Positions 1 through 7,593 are shown, counted from the first letter of the stretch. The stretch: 9,857 nt of DNA from Bacillota bacterium (GCA_021816665.1 JAKAXI010000051.1:1-9857), one strand, 5' to 3'. Numbers and translations: made by a program. Notes: a model not told the origin generated them from the sequence alone.

Positions 1-612
1 CGCCAGATTGTCAATCAGGCGACGGCGGATGGACCCATTTGCCAAAATGGTGTGAGCAAGCTGTGTGTTGAAGTTGTTGCCGTCAAAGTTAGTTACTGTC
101 AGAAGCGGCGCTATGTTTAGTTCTTTCGCAGTCTGCAGGGCTAGCGTGTCTTTGGGTGGTTGAAGGGAACCATCCACCCGTGCTTGGTAACTGAACATAC
201 AAACATAGGTGAGCGACGGCACGTCGCGCAAGATGTTTGAGTCACTGGAGGTGCCCGTTGGCAATAAATATCCGTTGGCTTCGATGGTAGGGCGGTTGGC
301 TTGCGGGATCTCCTGAGGAAGGTAGAGTGTCTGTCCCGCCATAAGGGCGGTGTTCGCCGTCATGCCGGTCCATCTCTGCAGGCGGGGGAGTGGTATACCG
401 GCTTTGCGGCTGATGGACGTCAGAGTGTCACCCGACTGAATCGTATAGGGGCGGACGCCGACAGATGGGCCGGGTACCACCAAGTGTAAGCCTGGCACCA
501 ACGTGTCCTGGGTTCCGATTTCATTTAGACGATTGACTTCGCGTGTCGTAGTCCCGTACTGTTCCGCGATGCTCTGGACAGTGTCGCCTTCAACAACCGT
601 ATGGATCCACAT
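1..612 (-). CDS. LysM-LysM-GH18 spore cortex-lytic / germination protein, SleL/YaaH-like (3' part outside window)
   Basis: This is the N-terminal 204 codons of a protein whose reading frame stays open to the window edge. Two LysM peptidoglycan-binding modules lie at residues 5-47 (core VVEGDTVQSIAEQYG) and 55-99 (core IQSGDTLTSISRKAG). They are followed from about residue 107 by the start of a glycoside hydrolase 18 domain (NGYLLPTG, LTYVCMFSYQ, LTVTNFDGNNF). That architecture and these strings are typical of SleL/YaaH/YdhD spore enzymes, N-acetylglucosaminidases acting on cortex fragments during germination. No signal peptide is present, as expected for a mother-cell protein placed on the forespore. 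The catalytic DxxDxE motif should lie beyond the edge, so activity cannot be judged. The ATG at 612 was chosen because GGGGAG sits about 9 nt upstream. The family call is firm; which paralogue it is remains open. Confidence 0.88.
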   Translation of the reverse strand, partial: MWIHTVVEGDTVQSIAEQYGTTTREVNRLNEIGTQDTLVPGLHLVVPGPSVGVRPYTIQSGDTLTSISRKAGIPLPRLQRWTGMTANTALMAGQTLYLPQEIPQANRPTIEANGYLLPTGTSSDSNILRDVPSLTYVCMFSYQARVDGSLQPPKDTLALQTAKELNIAPLLTVTNFDGNNFNTQLAHTILANGSIRRRLIDNLA

Positions 613-647
613 TCGCTATCACTCCCCGCACCAATTCGGCGCGACTC

Positions 648-664
648 AGCCGCAGACTGCGGCT
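648..664. repeat. Small perfect inverted repeat in the leader of the SleL-like gene
   Basis: AGCCGCAG and CTGCGGCT form 8-bp arms around a single central base, so as RNA the tip would have to open. It lies about 36 nt upstream of the ATG at 612 and about 50 nt after the stop of the GT-C-like gene. No T run follows on either strand, so it is not a standard intrinsic terminator. It could be a protein-binding site, a weak mRNA hairpin or chance. Confidence 0.4.
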
Positions 665-680
665 AGGCGCCTGTTACGGG

Positions 681-708
681 CATGATATGCGCACAGGTGG
701 TCCCATGT
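681..708 (-). promoter_or_regulatory. Weak candidate sigma-K-type promoter for the SleL-like gene
   Basis: On the minus strand AC at 708-707 is followed by exactly 17 nt and then CATATCATG (689-681). The sigma-K consensus is AC, 16-17 nt, CATANNNTA, so only the last base deviates. A mother-cell sporulation promoter would suit a spore cortex enzyme. The motif is short and degenerate, and chance occurrence is quite possible. Confidence 0.22.
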
Positions 709-713
709 ACCGA

Positions 714-2246
714 CTATGACGAAACGGTATTTTGTTTGACAAAGACTTCCGCTGTTCCATCTTGGTACACGCTTGTCCAGCCAGGTTGACTGGAGAGGTA
801 CGTGGCCAGGACTGAACCTGGTGGGAAAAGAACGATGCTGAAATTGTAGCTACTCATCAAAAGTGGCCCATTCCAGTTCATGTTTTGGATGGCGAGGTAG
901 TTCGAAAAGGTGTTGTTCTGCAAATAGATGTCTGTTCTGCCGTCAATAAACGGCGGGATCCCCCGGTAGATCAGGTACCCACCCCAACTATAGAGGTTGA
1001 GCAACTTTCGGTGATTGAGCAGGTGGTGCTGCTCGATGTAGTTCACCGCTGCAATAGGGTACGCCCCGCGGTCCATGTGACTAGAGAAGGACCCCTGAAT
1101 TTGTGGAAGGCGCGTCCCAAACACGAAGAGGGCAACGAGGCACAGCATGCCGTTAACCATTCGGAGGATGCGCGAGGGGCGCAGCAGAGTGGGCATAGCA
1201 TCAGACAGCGCTGCAGAGAGCATGGGGCTTGCGGCGATCGCGACGTACGGCATGAAACGCTGGTGGATTAAGGTCATCGCGAAAGCTCCGCCGAAATACA
1301 GCGTTTCTCGCATGGGTATGGACTTGCGGCGCGCCAGGATGACGAAGAAGGTGACAATGATAAACGGTAGTACACCGTATTCAAAGTACTGCGTGTGGAA
1401 ATTCGGGGAAAACCACTCCACAATGTTGTTGGTCATCAACGGATCGGTTGACAACAGCGCGTATGTATAGGCCTTCATCCCGTTCGGGTTGATGAGTCCA
1501 GCGAAGAAGCCAACTACCATCACGGCGAGTAAGCGCAGACGCGCCCCTTTCGGCAGCCTCAGTTTCTCAAAGCGGCCTAGACGGGGGATAAAGCTGATGA
1601 TCACTTCAAGCAGTAACATGAAGATCCCGATGCTCGCCGAACCATGGGAATTTGTCCACAGCACAAACAGCAGCGGGACAAACCACAACACTCGAAACTC
1701 GCCATCGCGGACCTTCTGCAGCACCCACAAGAAGACGGCGAACATGAGGTACGAGATGATTTGCGGACGGATAACCCAAAAGACGAGCCCGGCGAACACC
1801 CCGAACACGGAAGCAATGGCCGCCACGACACGGTTCCCACCCGAGACTCGCACGCCTGTCGCGTACATGAAGAATACCGTGATCGTCTCAACGCCGACCA
1901 AGAGCAGCCAAGCACCAGCGTACTGAAAGTGATTGACGAGCCAGGCGAGCATTACTTCGAACAGCCACTCCTGGGTCACCCAAGGATGGCCGCGCATGGA
2001 CCACGAAAATGGGTCCGTGGTTGGAATGGTGTGGTGCGACAAGATGTAACGTCCGGTCGCAAGGTGCCACGGCGTATCGGGGTCAGAGATGGGGCTGATG
2101 ACGTAAACTGCGAAGCCCACCAACCAGATGCACAACACTAATGTCTGAATGCTGAGAAGGCTGTGCCACCACGGACCGTCTGGATCGTGTGCCGTCAATG
2201 CCCTCCACACAGACCGCTTGTTCGGTCCTGAACTCACTTCATTCAC
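714..2246 (-). CDS. Polytopic membrane protein, GT-C glycosyltransferase-like, substrate unknown
   Basis: This 510-residue protein has about ten hydrophobic segments between residues 31 and 377 and a soluble-looking C-terminal part of about 130 residues. After the first membrane segment comes DPDTPWHLATGRYI (55-68), with acidic residues in the first external loop as in GT-C enzymes that use polyprenyl-phosphate sugars. Other recognisable pieces are HGSASIG (201-207), INPNG (252-256), HQRFMPYVA (328-336) and, in the C-terminal part, YSWGGYLIYRGIPPFIDGRTDIY (419-441), a pattern seen in putative bacterial membrane glycosyltransferases. Acceptor and sugar donor cannot be read from sequence. The start is a GTG; AAAGGC lies rather far upstream, so a GTG three codons on is possible. 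It begins 42 nt after the 161-residue gene, suggesting joint transcription. A non-enzymatic membrane role is not excluded. Confidence 0.8.
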   Translation of the reverse strand: MNEVSSGPNKRSVWRALTAHDPDGPWWHSLLSIQTLVLCIWLVGFAVYVISPISDPDTPWHLATGRYILSHHTIPTTDPFSWSMRGHPWVTQEWLFEVMLAWLVNHFQYAGAWLLLVGVETITVFFMYATGVRVSGGNRVVAAIASVFGVFAGLVFWVIRPQIISYLMFAVFLWVLQKVRDGEFRVLWFVPLLFVLWTNSHGSASIGIFMLLLEVIISFIPRLGRFEKLRLPKGARLRLLAVMVVGFFAGLINPNGMKAYTYALLSTDPLMTNNIVEWFSPNFHTQYFEYGVLPFIIVTFFVILARRKSIPMRETLYFGGAFAMTLIHQRFMPYVAIAASPMLSAALSDAMPTLLRPSRILRMVNGMLCLVALFVFGTRLPQIQGSFSSHMDRGAYPIAAVNYIEQHHLLNHRKLLNLYSWGGYLIYRGIPPFIDGRTDIYLQNNTFSNYLAIQNMNWNGPLLMSSYNFSIVLFPPGSVLATYLSSQPGWTSVYQDGTAEVFVKQNTVSS

Positions 2247-2288
2247 CCGCGTCCCAGCCTTTCTGCATTCACTAATGATGTCAAAACC

Positions 2289-2774
2289 CTACCACGGCCA
2301 GCGCGTGCGACGGCGCACCGCCCTGGATACCGTGTGAAGAATCCGCAACATGTCGTCTGGTGTTACATAGTCGCAGATCTCAAACTGAGGTAAATCTACC
2401 GCGGAAGAAAGTCGCTCGGCGGGCCAGTGCTTATTGGTAGCCTGGCCGAACATCGAAACACGCCGTGAGCAATCTCTCACGACGTCCACCATGGGTAATT
2501 CCGCAAACTGGCGCCACATATGGCGAACCAGCTCACGTCGAGTAGGAGTCGGGATAGACCGCATCCGCTTCTTGAAGTCAATGAAGAGAAACGTCCAGTT
2601 TGTTGGTAGCACGCCTCGAATCGTCACAGACACACCTGCAGCGCGAACCGAGAACCAGATCACGTCGCTGGAACTTGGTTTGGTGCCCGTATCCCCAGTC
2701 CGCTCTGATCCAGGGCCCAAGCGTTCTCCAAAGTGCGATGACGACTGCTGCGGTTCAGACACAAAGTGATTCAT
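2289..2774 (-). CDS. Hypothetical protein, 161 aa, unknown function
   Basis: I do not recognise this protein. The first 37 or so residues are rich in Ser, Gly, Glu and Gln and look disordered. Residues 38-160 look folded, with an alternating hydrophobic stretch (VIWFSVRAAGVSVTIRGVL), an aromatic-basic segment (WTFLFIDFKKRMR) and an Arg-rich C-terminus ending RRRTRWPW. No signal peptide, clear membrane helix or known catalytic motif is visible. The ATG at 2774 is preceded by AAAGGGG at about 10 nt. Support for it being real is the ribosome binding site, co-orientation with both neighbours and the 42-nt gap to the GT-C-like gene. A 111-residue frame on the opposite strand is taken as its shadow. 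Confidence 0.62.
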   Translation of the reverse strand: MNHFVSEPQQSSSHFGERLGPGSERTGDTGTKPSSSDVIWFSVRAAGVSVTIRGVLPTNWTFLFIDFKKRMRSIPTPTRRELVRHMWRQFAELPMVDVVRDCSRRVSMFGQATNKHWPAERLSSAVDLPQFEICDYVTPDDMLRILHTVSRAVRRRTRWPW

Positions 2775-2936
2775 GCGCAGACCCGCCCCTTTGCTGACAC
2801 TGCTTAAGTGAATGCGGTCACGATGAGTAGCACAAGTCTATCACTCGAACAGTGGGACGATTTCGTAGAAACGTGAGTGTACACTTCGCTTCAGAACGAC
2901 ATATTCCCTGCCAAACGAACGGGTTCTCTCGACTCC
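2775..2936. other. Intergenic region with a 10-nt palindrome
   Basis: This gap separates the exporter-linked membrane protein from the 161-residue gene and probably holds the promoter of the latter, but I could not pick a convincing -35/-10 pair. The only clear symmetry is the perfect palindrome AGTGTACACT at 2876-2885. I see no hairpin followed by a T run, so there is no evident terminator after the upstream gene and read-through is possible. Confidence 0.4.
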
Positions 2937-3854
2937 TTACCGCTCCAGGGCTCCCGTAGAGATTCCTGCGCGAATGCGCAAATTCACGTACAGGAGCGTC
3001 ATTCCAACCAACATGAACGGCTCCGTGAACAGCGACAGGAAATCTGCAACGACTGAGGCGCCTGTGGCATTTTGGACCAAACCCAGCGCTATCGCTGAAA
3101 GGACTGCGCGAACAACTGTTGTTATGACATATATGCAGAATACAAATCCAATGATGTGCCACGCGTTGCGCTGCGCAAGTCGGGCCGACCGAGCTACGGC
3201 CGAGATGCCCGCCACGCCTTCGGCGTACACCACCGGGATCACGGCGACGATTTTCACCCCTACCCAAATCAAAACACAGAATAGAGCGATGACAAGCAAT
3301 ACTGTAACGGCTCCCACTACGCTGGTGGGCAGGGCGACCGCTGAAAATACCGCAACAAACAGGCCAATGACGGCCATTCCAGCCAAAGCCGCAAACATAA
3401 CCAACAGCGATGCCAAGATAAGGCTCCCGACGGCACTGCCGAGCCGATGAAAAGCTTGCGAAAACAAGGCTGGCACGCGTCTGACTCCTCCGGAATCGCG
3501 ATGATGTTCATGCAGGACCAACTGCACAATGATGCCGTACAACAGCGGTGTCACAATGAGCAGATTGAGGAACATCAGAACCCACGTAATCGGCTGGGGA
3601 GTAACACCGGCCTGTTGCTCGAGTTTCGCCAACTGCTGCAAGCTGGTAACTTGTTGTAACTTGGCCAAGTCAATTGGCGCACTCGCAGTCGATGGGTGGT
3701 TAAACAAGAGGCTGAGCACAAAGTACGGAACCTGTACGAATACAGATGCGGTTACGATGGACAGAAAACCCCTGCCGTAGTGGCGAAACGTGGCACCGAT
3801 TAGCCCCCATACGCTCTGCACTCCGGACACCGTTGCTCGATCTCGGTAGCTCAT
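2937..3854 (-). CDS. Six-helix integral membrane protein linked to an ABC exporter, unknown function
   Basis: This 305-residue protein has about six hydrophobic segments (near 31-50, 91-112, 140-165, 168-198, 230-262 and 280-293). A polar Leu/Gln-rich loop (62-80, LAKLQQVTSLQQLAKLEQQ) lies between the first two and may form a short helix outside the membrane. The C-terminal pattern (TEPFMLVGMTLLYVNLRIR) resembles the loose group annotated as DUF975, YciC-like or 'glycerophosphoryl diester phosphodiesterase membrane domain' proteins, which have no established reaction. No catalytic motif is visible. The ATG at 3854 is decided by a very strong GGAAGGAGG 6 nt upstream. It starts 36 nt after the second ABC subunit, so it is probably the third gene of that operon and may assist or be protected by the exporter; that link is inference. 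Confidence 0.78.
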   Translation of the reverse strand: MSYRDRATVSGVQSVWGLIGATFRHYGRGFLSIVTASVFVQVPYFVLSLLFNHPSTASAPIDLAKLQQVTSLQQLAKLEQQAGVTPQPITWVLMFLNLLIVTPLLYGIIVQLVLHEHHRDSGGVRRVPALFSQAFHRLGSAVGSLILASLLVMFAALAGMAVIGLFVAVFSAVALPTSVVGAVTVLLVIALFCVLIWVGVKIVAVIPVVYAEGVAGISAVARSARLAQRNAWHIIGFVFCIYVITTVVRAVLSAIALGLVQNATGASVVADFLSLFTEPFMLVGMTLLYVNLRIRAGISTGALER

Positions 3855-3890
3855 CCGACGCCTCCTTCCTCACTTGTGCGCGTGGTCCCA

Positions 3891-5690
3891 TCATATCACA
3901 GACGGTTCTAGCTCGATCCCGGACTTTTCCACCAACTTCCGGTACAGGCCGTCCGTCTCCATCAATGCGGCGTGGTTGCCCTGCTCCACGATGCGCCCTT
4001 TATCGAGCACAATAATTCGGTCCGCATGACGGACCGTTGAAAGTCTGTGCGCGATGACTAGCGTAGTGCGATTCTCTGCCACTGCCTGGAGTCCACGCTG
4101 CACGAGAGCTTCGGTCTGGCTGTCGAGGTTGGCAGTGGCTTCGTCGAGAATCAACACGCGCGGGTTCAGGCAGACGATGCGGGCAAAAGAGATGAGTTGG
4201 CGTTCACCCATCGAAAGGTTTGTCCCTTTCGCGTAGAGGCGTGTCTGGTAGCCGTCCGGTAAGCGCTCGATGATTTCATGTGCCCCGACTGTCTTCGCAG
4301 ACTCGACAACCCAAGCGTCGTCGATGTCTGTACGAAACAGGCGAATGTTATCGGCCACTGAACCTGTGAACAGGTTCACTTCCTGTTGCACCAAGCCAAC
4401 GAGTTGGTGAAGGTCTGTTTGGCGGTAATCTTGGACGTTGATCCGGTCGAGCGTGATGGTCCCGTCCTGAGGTTCGTAAAAGCGAGCCAGCAAACTCATG
4501 ACGGAACTCTTTCCCGCTCCGGTGGCTCCCACGAACCCGATGAACTGGCCGGGTTCGACCAGAAACGATATATCCTTTAACACCGGCGCATCAGCTGAGT
4601 AGCCAAACGTGACGTGATTGAACTCGACCCTTCCCTGCACAGACTCAGCGCCTTGAACTTCCACCGGGTGAGGTGCATCCTGAATCGCGGGCACCACGGA
4701 CAACACTCGACCGATGCGCTCTGCGGCGACCATGGAGGACTGCAAGGTATTCCACTGCTGCGTGATGGCGTTGATCGGTTGAAAGAAGCGCTGGATGTAG
4801 CTGATGAACGCATACAGGGTTCCAAACAAAATCACCTTGTGCAACACAGCTCCGCCGCCGACCCATACGACTCCAGCCACTGCAACATTGCCAAGGAGTT
4901 CGAGCACACGGTTAAACATCACCGAGACGGTGTACTCGTGGACGTTGGCCTGACGATGACTTTCGTTCAGTTGGTTGAATGCCCGATTTTGCCGCGGCTC
5001 TTGGTGAAAAACCTGAATGATGCGCATGCCGGCGAGGTTTTCGGCGAGAAAAGCGACAATGTTCGACAAGCGTGATCGCGTCGTCTGGTACGCTCGCCGC
5101 AACGCGGAGCGAAAGCCAAGTGAGATAAGGGCAATGACCGGGATGATCAACATCGCGTATGACGCAATGCGCCCATCGAGTTCGAACATCGCGACGACGA
5201 TCATCACAATCGCCAATCCGTCACGCACCATGCTGAGGAAAAACTGCGTAAAGAACTGGCTCACGGTTTCTGTGTCATTTGAGACGTTGGTCACGAGCCG
5301 GCCAATAGCGTTGCGGTCAAAAAAGGCCATGCTCTGTCGTTCAATATGCGTGAACAGGTCGAGTCGAATGGCTCGTATGATGCTTTGTCCAGAGTACTGG
5401 AGCAACTGAATTTGCGCGTAGTTCGCCGCGAGTCCGACAAGGACAATGCCCGCGTACACTGCGGCAATGAGGTAAACGCCGTGCAAGTTTGGATGATGGC
5501 CGGAGATGTCTCTGTCGATCGCGATCTTAACCAGGTACGGCTGCAACACGTTCGTCGCATTGTAAATCGCCACGAGGACGAGCACGCCAATGAAGTTCCA
5601 GAGAAACGGCCGCGCATACGGGAGCAACCGGAACAGGCTCTTCATACTCCCCCGCCGTGCCGCGGGCATGGCATCTAGACTGGTGCTCAT
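3891..5690 (-). CDS. ABC exporter subunit 2 (BmrD/YheH-like), TMD-NBD, catalytically intact Walker B but degenerate signature
   Basis: This 599-residue half-transporter has an ABC type-1 exporter membrane domain with six helices in residues 30-315 and a nucleotide-binding domain from about 355. Visible motifs are Walker A GATGAGKS (388-395), Q-loop VQQ (Q435), signature LSMGE (492-496) instead of LSGGQ, Walker B LILDE with catalytic Glu517, D-loop ANLD and H-loop His548. The degenerate signature with an intact Glu is the mirror image of the partner encoded just upstream, which marks a heterodimer. Such pairs export drugs, lipids or peptides, and the substrate cannot be inferred from sequence. 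The ATG overlaps the partner's stop by 4 nt (ATGA) and has GGAGGTG 6 nt upstream, so translation is probably coupled. BmrD/YheH and YfiC are the closest named relatives I can suggest. Confidence 0.93.
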   Translation of the reverse strand: MSTSLDAMPAARRGSMKSLFRLLPYARPFLWNFIGVLVLVAIYNATNVLQPYLVKIAIDRDISGHHPNLHGVYLIAAVYAGIVLVGLAANYAQIQLLQYSGQSIIRAIRLDLFTHIERQSMAFFDRNAIGRLVTNVSNDTETVSQFFTQFFLSMVRDGLAIVMIVVAMFELDGRIASYAMLIIPVIALISLGFRSALRRAYQTTRSRLSNIVAFLAENLAGMRIIQVFHQEPRQNRAFNQLNESHRQANVHEYTVSVMFNRVLELLGNVAVAGVVWVGGGAVLHKVILFGTLYAFISYIQRFFQPINAITQQWNTLQSSMVAAERIGRVLSVVPAIQDAPHPVEVQGAESVQGRVEFNHVTFGYSADAPVLKDISFLVEPGQFIGFVGATGAGKSSVMSLLARFYEPQDGTITLDRINVQDYRQTDLHQLVGLVQQEVNLFTGSVADNIRLFRTDIDDAWVVESAKTVGAHEIIERLPDGYQTRLYAKGTNLSMGERQLISFARIVCLNPRVLILDEATANLDSQTEALVQRGLQAVAENRTTLVIAHRLSTVRHADRIIVLDKGRIVEQGNHAALMETDGLYRKLVEKSGIELEPSVI

Positions 5691-7447
5691 GCGGTCACCT
5701 CCTCTGTCTCCTGTTGCATCGCGTACATTTCGGCGTAGACGCCGCCTGCGGCCACTAGTTCATCATGCGTGCCGTGTTCAATCGGCTGGCCGTCATCAAG
5801 GACGAGAATCTGATCGGCGTGCCTCACTGCGGACAACCGATGCGCGATGATGAGCGTCGTCTTGTCCTGACGAAGGTCGCGCAGGTGCGACAGAATCGTC
5901 TTCTCTGTGTTCATGTCAACCGCAGACAAGCTGTCGTCGAGGACAAGCACCGGCGCGTCCTTCAAGAACGCGCGAGCAATGGCGGTTCGCTGCTTCTGAC
6001 CGCCGGACAGGGCGACGCCGCGTTCACCGATGACTGTGTTGAATTTGTTCGGAAACTCCTGGATTTCATCATACATGCAGGCGTAGCGTGCCGCCTCAGC
6101 GATCTCGTGTGAGGTCGCATCCTCGCGGCCAAAGGAAATATTTTCGCCGACGGTCGTCGAGAACAGAAAACCGTCTTGGGGGACATAGGCGATTGCCTCG
6201 CGAAGCGCTGCCAGGCGCAGTTCGCAGATGTCCACACCGTCCAGAAAGATGGTGCCTGACGGCGGGTCAAAAATCCGCAACAGCAGGTTGACGAGCGTCG
6301 TCTTTCCGGACGCGGTACGGCCGACAATCCCGACCGTTTCCCCTGGGTTGACGTGGAGGGAAATGTTCTGGAGGGCGGCGTGATCGCCGTCCGGATAGTG
6401 GTATTCGGGGAGGTCAATGCGAATGGCCCCGTGTACGGTGCCAAGCTCGACGGGGTGCTCTGGATCGACAATGTCAGGCGCCTCGAGCAACAGCGTCTTC
6501 AATCTGACGAGCGAAGCGGAGGCGCGCTGGAAATTGTTGATCACGAAGCCGATCTGCTGCAAAGGCGTCGTCAGCATCCCGAGGTACAGCGTGAACGCGA
6601 CAAAACCGCCCAGTTTAATGTCACCGATAAGCGTCAGGTAGCCACCGTAGCCCAGGGCGATCACGAAACTAATCGAGCCCATCAGCGGGATCAGCGATTG
6701 AAACAGCGCGCTCCGACGGAACAAATGCATCTGTTTGGAAACAATGGCGTCAACGCGGCGTTCAAAGCGCTTCGCCTCGATCGACTCGTTCGCTGTCGCT
6801 TTGACAAGGCGCACTGCACTCAGGCTCTCCTCGGTCAACTCCGCCATATCGGAGAGTGCCTCCTGCACTTGTCGTGAGGCACCGCGAACCTTTGGGCCCA
6901 TCCAGACGACGAACAGCGGGACAAACAAAATCGGGATCATGCTGACCAGCGTCAACGTGACACTGACGGTGCGAAACGTCATGAACAGCGTCGACGCGAG
7001 TAGAAAGACCGCGTTGCTCATCATGTTCATGCCGCCGGACAACGACTCACGGACGGTCTGCACGTCGCTCATGGCGTGGTTCAGCAAATCGCCGATGCTG
7101 CGTCCGCGGAAGTACGCCGTCGACAGCGTTTCCCAGTGTGCGAACAAGCGGCGGCGCAACAAGTACTCAAACTGTCGCCCGGTACGGCCGTTCGTCATCT
7201 GCCCAACGCCGTAGAGGATGACGTAGAGGACTCCGACGAGCGCGAGTTTGAAACTGTATACGACCACCCCATGCATAGTCAGTTGGCCTTGCGACAGGGT
7301 GTTCGTGAATTGGCCGAGGATATTTGGAAACTGCACCATAATGAGTTCGGATACGAGAATCGAGAGAATACCAGCGGTATAAATCCACTTTTTCGACCAG
7401 ATAAAGTCCTTTAACAGCTTGTTCGGGTCGTCGATCGCGCGTCCCAC
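5687..7447 (-). CDS. ABC exporter subunit 1 (BmrC/YheI-like), TMD-NBD, catalytic Glu replaced by Asp
   Basis: This is a half-transporter of about 586 residues with six membrane helices between roughly residues 21 and 296 and an NBD from about 340. Motifs are Walker A GRTASGKT (376-383), Q-loop VPQ (Q424), canonical LSGGQ (480-484), Walker B LVLDD, where Asp505 occupies the usual catalytic Glu position, and H-loop His536. Its Asp-bearing site pairs with the LSMGE signature of subunit 2 to form the degenerate ATP site, while its LSGGQ completes the competent site of the partner. The frame is open back to a GTG at 7624, but those 59 extra codons run through a hairpin, a terminator-like structure and sequence with no family counterpart. 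I therefore place the start at GTG 7447, giving the usual 585-residue family length. The ribosome binding site is ambiguous (GGAAATGGAAAG abuts the GTG). The product exports an unknown substrate. Confidence 0.9.
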   Translation of the reverse strand: MGRAIDDPNKLLKDFIWSKKWIYTAGILSILVSELIMVQFPNILGQFTNTLSQGQLTMHGVVVYSFKLALVGVLYVILYGVGQMTNGRTGRQFEYLLRRRLFAHWETLSTAYFRGRSIGDLLNHAMSDVQTVRESLSGGMNMMSNAVFLLASTLFMTFRTVSVTLTLVSMIPILFVPLFVVWMGPKVRGASRQVQEALSDMAELTEESLSAVRLVKATANESIEAKRFERRVDAIVSKQMHLFRRSALFQSLIPLMGSISFVIALGYGGYLTLIGDIKLGGFVAFTLYLGMLTTPLQQIGFVINNFQRASASLVRLKTLLLEAPDIVDPEHPVELGTVHGAIRIDLPEYHYPDGDHAALQNISLHVNPGETVGIVGRTASGKTTLVNLLLRIFDPPSGTIFLDGVDICELRLAALREAIAYVPQDGFLFSTTVGENISFGREDATSHEIAEAARYACMYDEIQEFPNKFNTVIGERGVALSGGQKQRTAIARAFLKDAPVLVLDDSLSAVDMNTEKTILSHLRDLRQDKTTLIIAHRLSAVRHADQILVLDDGQPIEHGTHDELVAAGGVYAEMYAMQQETEEVTA

Positions 7448-7461
7448 CTTTCCATTTCCGT

Positions 7462-7498
7462 AACAAAACCCCGCAGCGATTGCACCTGCGTTGCAGGG
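7462..7498 (-). terminator. Intrinsic-terminator-like hairpin directly before the ABC exporter start; probable attenuator
   Basis: Read on the minus strand, CCCTGCAACG (7498-7489) pairs with CGCTGCGGGG (7478-7469) with one G-U wobble and one A-C mismatch, closing a 10-nt loop. TTTTGTT (7468-7462) follows at once. The GC-rich stem plus U run is the form of a factor-independent terminator. It ends only 14 nt before the proposed GTG start and lies 277 nt past the pgi stop, so it suits an attenuator of the exporter better than a simple pgi terminator, although it could act as either. Folding energy was not computed. Confidence 0.55.
7485..7497 (-). promoter_or_regulatory. Alternative hairpin that excludes the terminator stem
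   Basis: On the minus strand CCTGC-AAC-GCAGG gives a perfect 5-bp stem with a 3-nt loop. It uses the same 5' arm as the terminator-like hairpin, so the two cannot coexist. This is the geometry expected of an anti-terminator or a pausing structure. Five base pairs is short and could be chance. Confidence 0.3.
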
Positions 7499-7548
7499 CC
7501 GCCAAGCGGGATCAAATGCAGTTGTGAAAATCCTTCGGATGCAGAAAT

Positions 7549-7557
7549 AGTTTACCA
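7549..7557 (-). promoter_or_regulatory. Candidate extended -10 promoter for the ABC exporter operon
   Basis: The minus strand reads TGGTAAACT (7557-7549), an extended -10 (TGN plus TAAACT, four of six to TATAAT). A TTGACC at 7584-7579 is too far away (24 nt) to be its normal -35. Transcription would begin near 7540 and give a leader of about 90 nt that contains the terminator-like hairpin. This rests on motif reading alone. Confidence 0.28.
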
Positions 7558-7593
7558 AAGAAAGCAGAAGAATGCATCGGTCAAATGCCAACG

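Noticed and set aside
301..685. Two short plus-strand open frames (301-489 and 503-685) opposite the SleL-like gene.
   Set aside because: The minus strand encodes clear LysM and GH18 sequence through the same bases.
1644..2141. Plus-strand open frame of 165 codons opposite the GT-C-like gene.
   Set aside because: It is rich in His, Pro, Glu and Arg without hydrophobic periodicity, has no supported start, and lies wholly antisense to a convincing membrane protein gene.
2434..2769. Plus-strand open frame of 111 codons opposite the 161-residue gene.
   Set aside because: It has no good ribosome binding site and opposes the direction of all neighbours. The minus-strand frame is longer and has AAAGGGG before its ATG. 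Some doubt remains because neither product is recognisable.
2876..2885. Perfect palindrome AGTGTACACT as a regulator operator.
   Set aside because: A 10-nt palindrome occurs often by chance and there is no paired promoter evidence; mentioned only within the intergenic description.
6353..6877. Plus-strand open frame of 174 codons opposite ABC subunit 1.
   Set aside because: It is the shadow of a well-supported ABC gene; composition is charged and no family pattern is visible.
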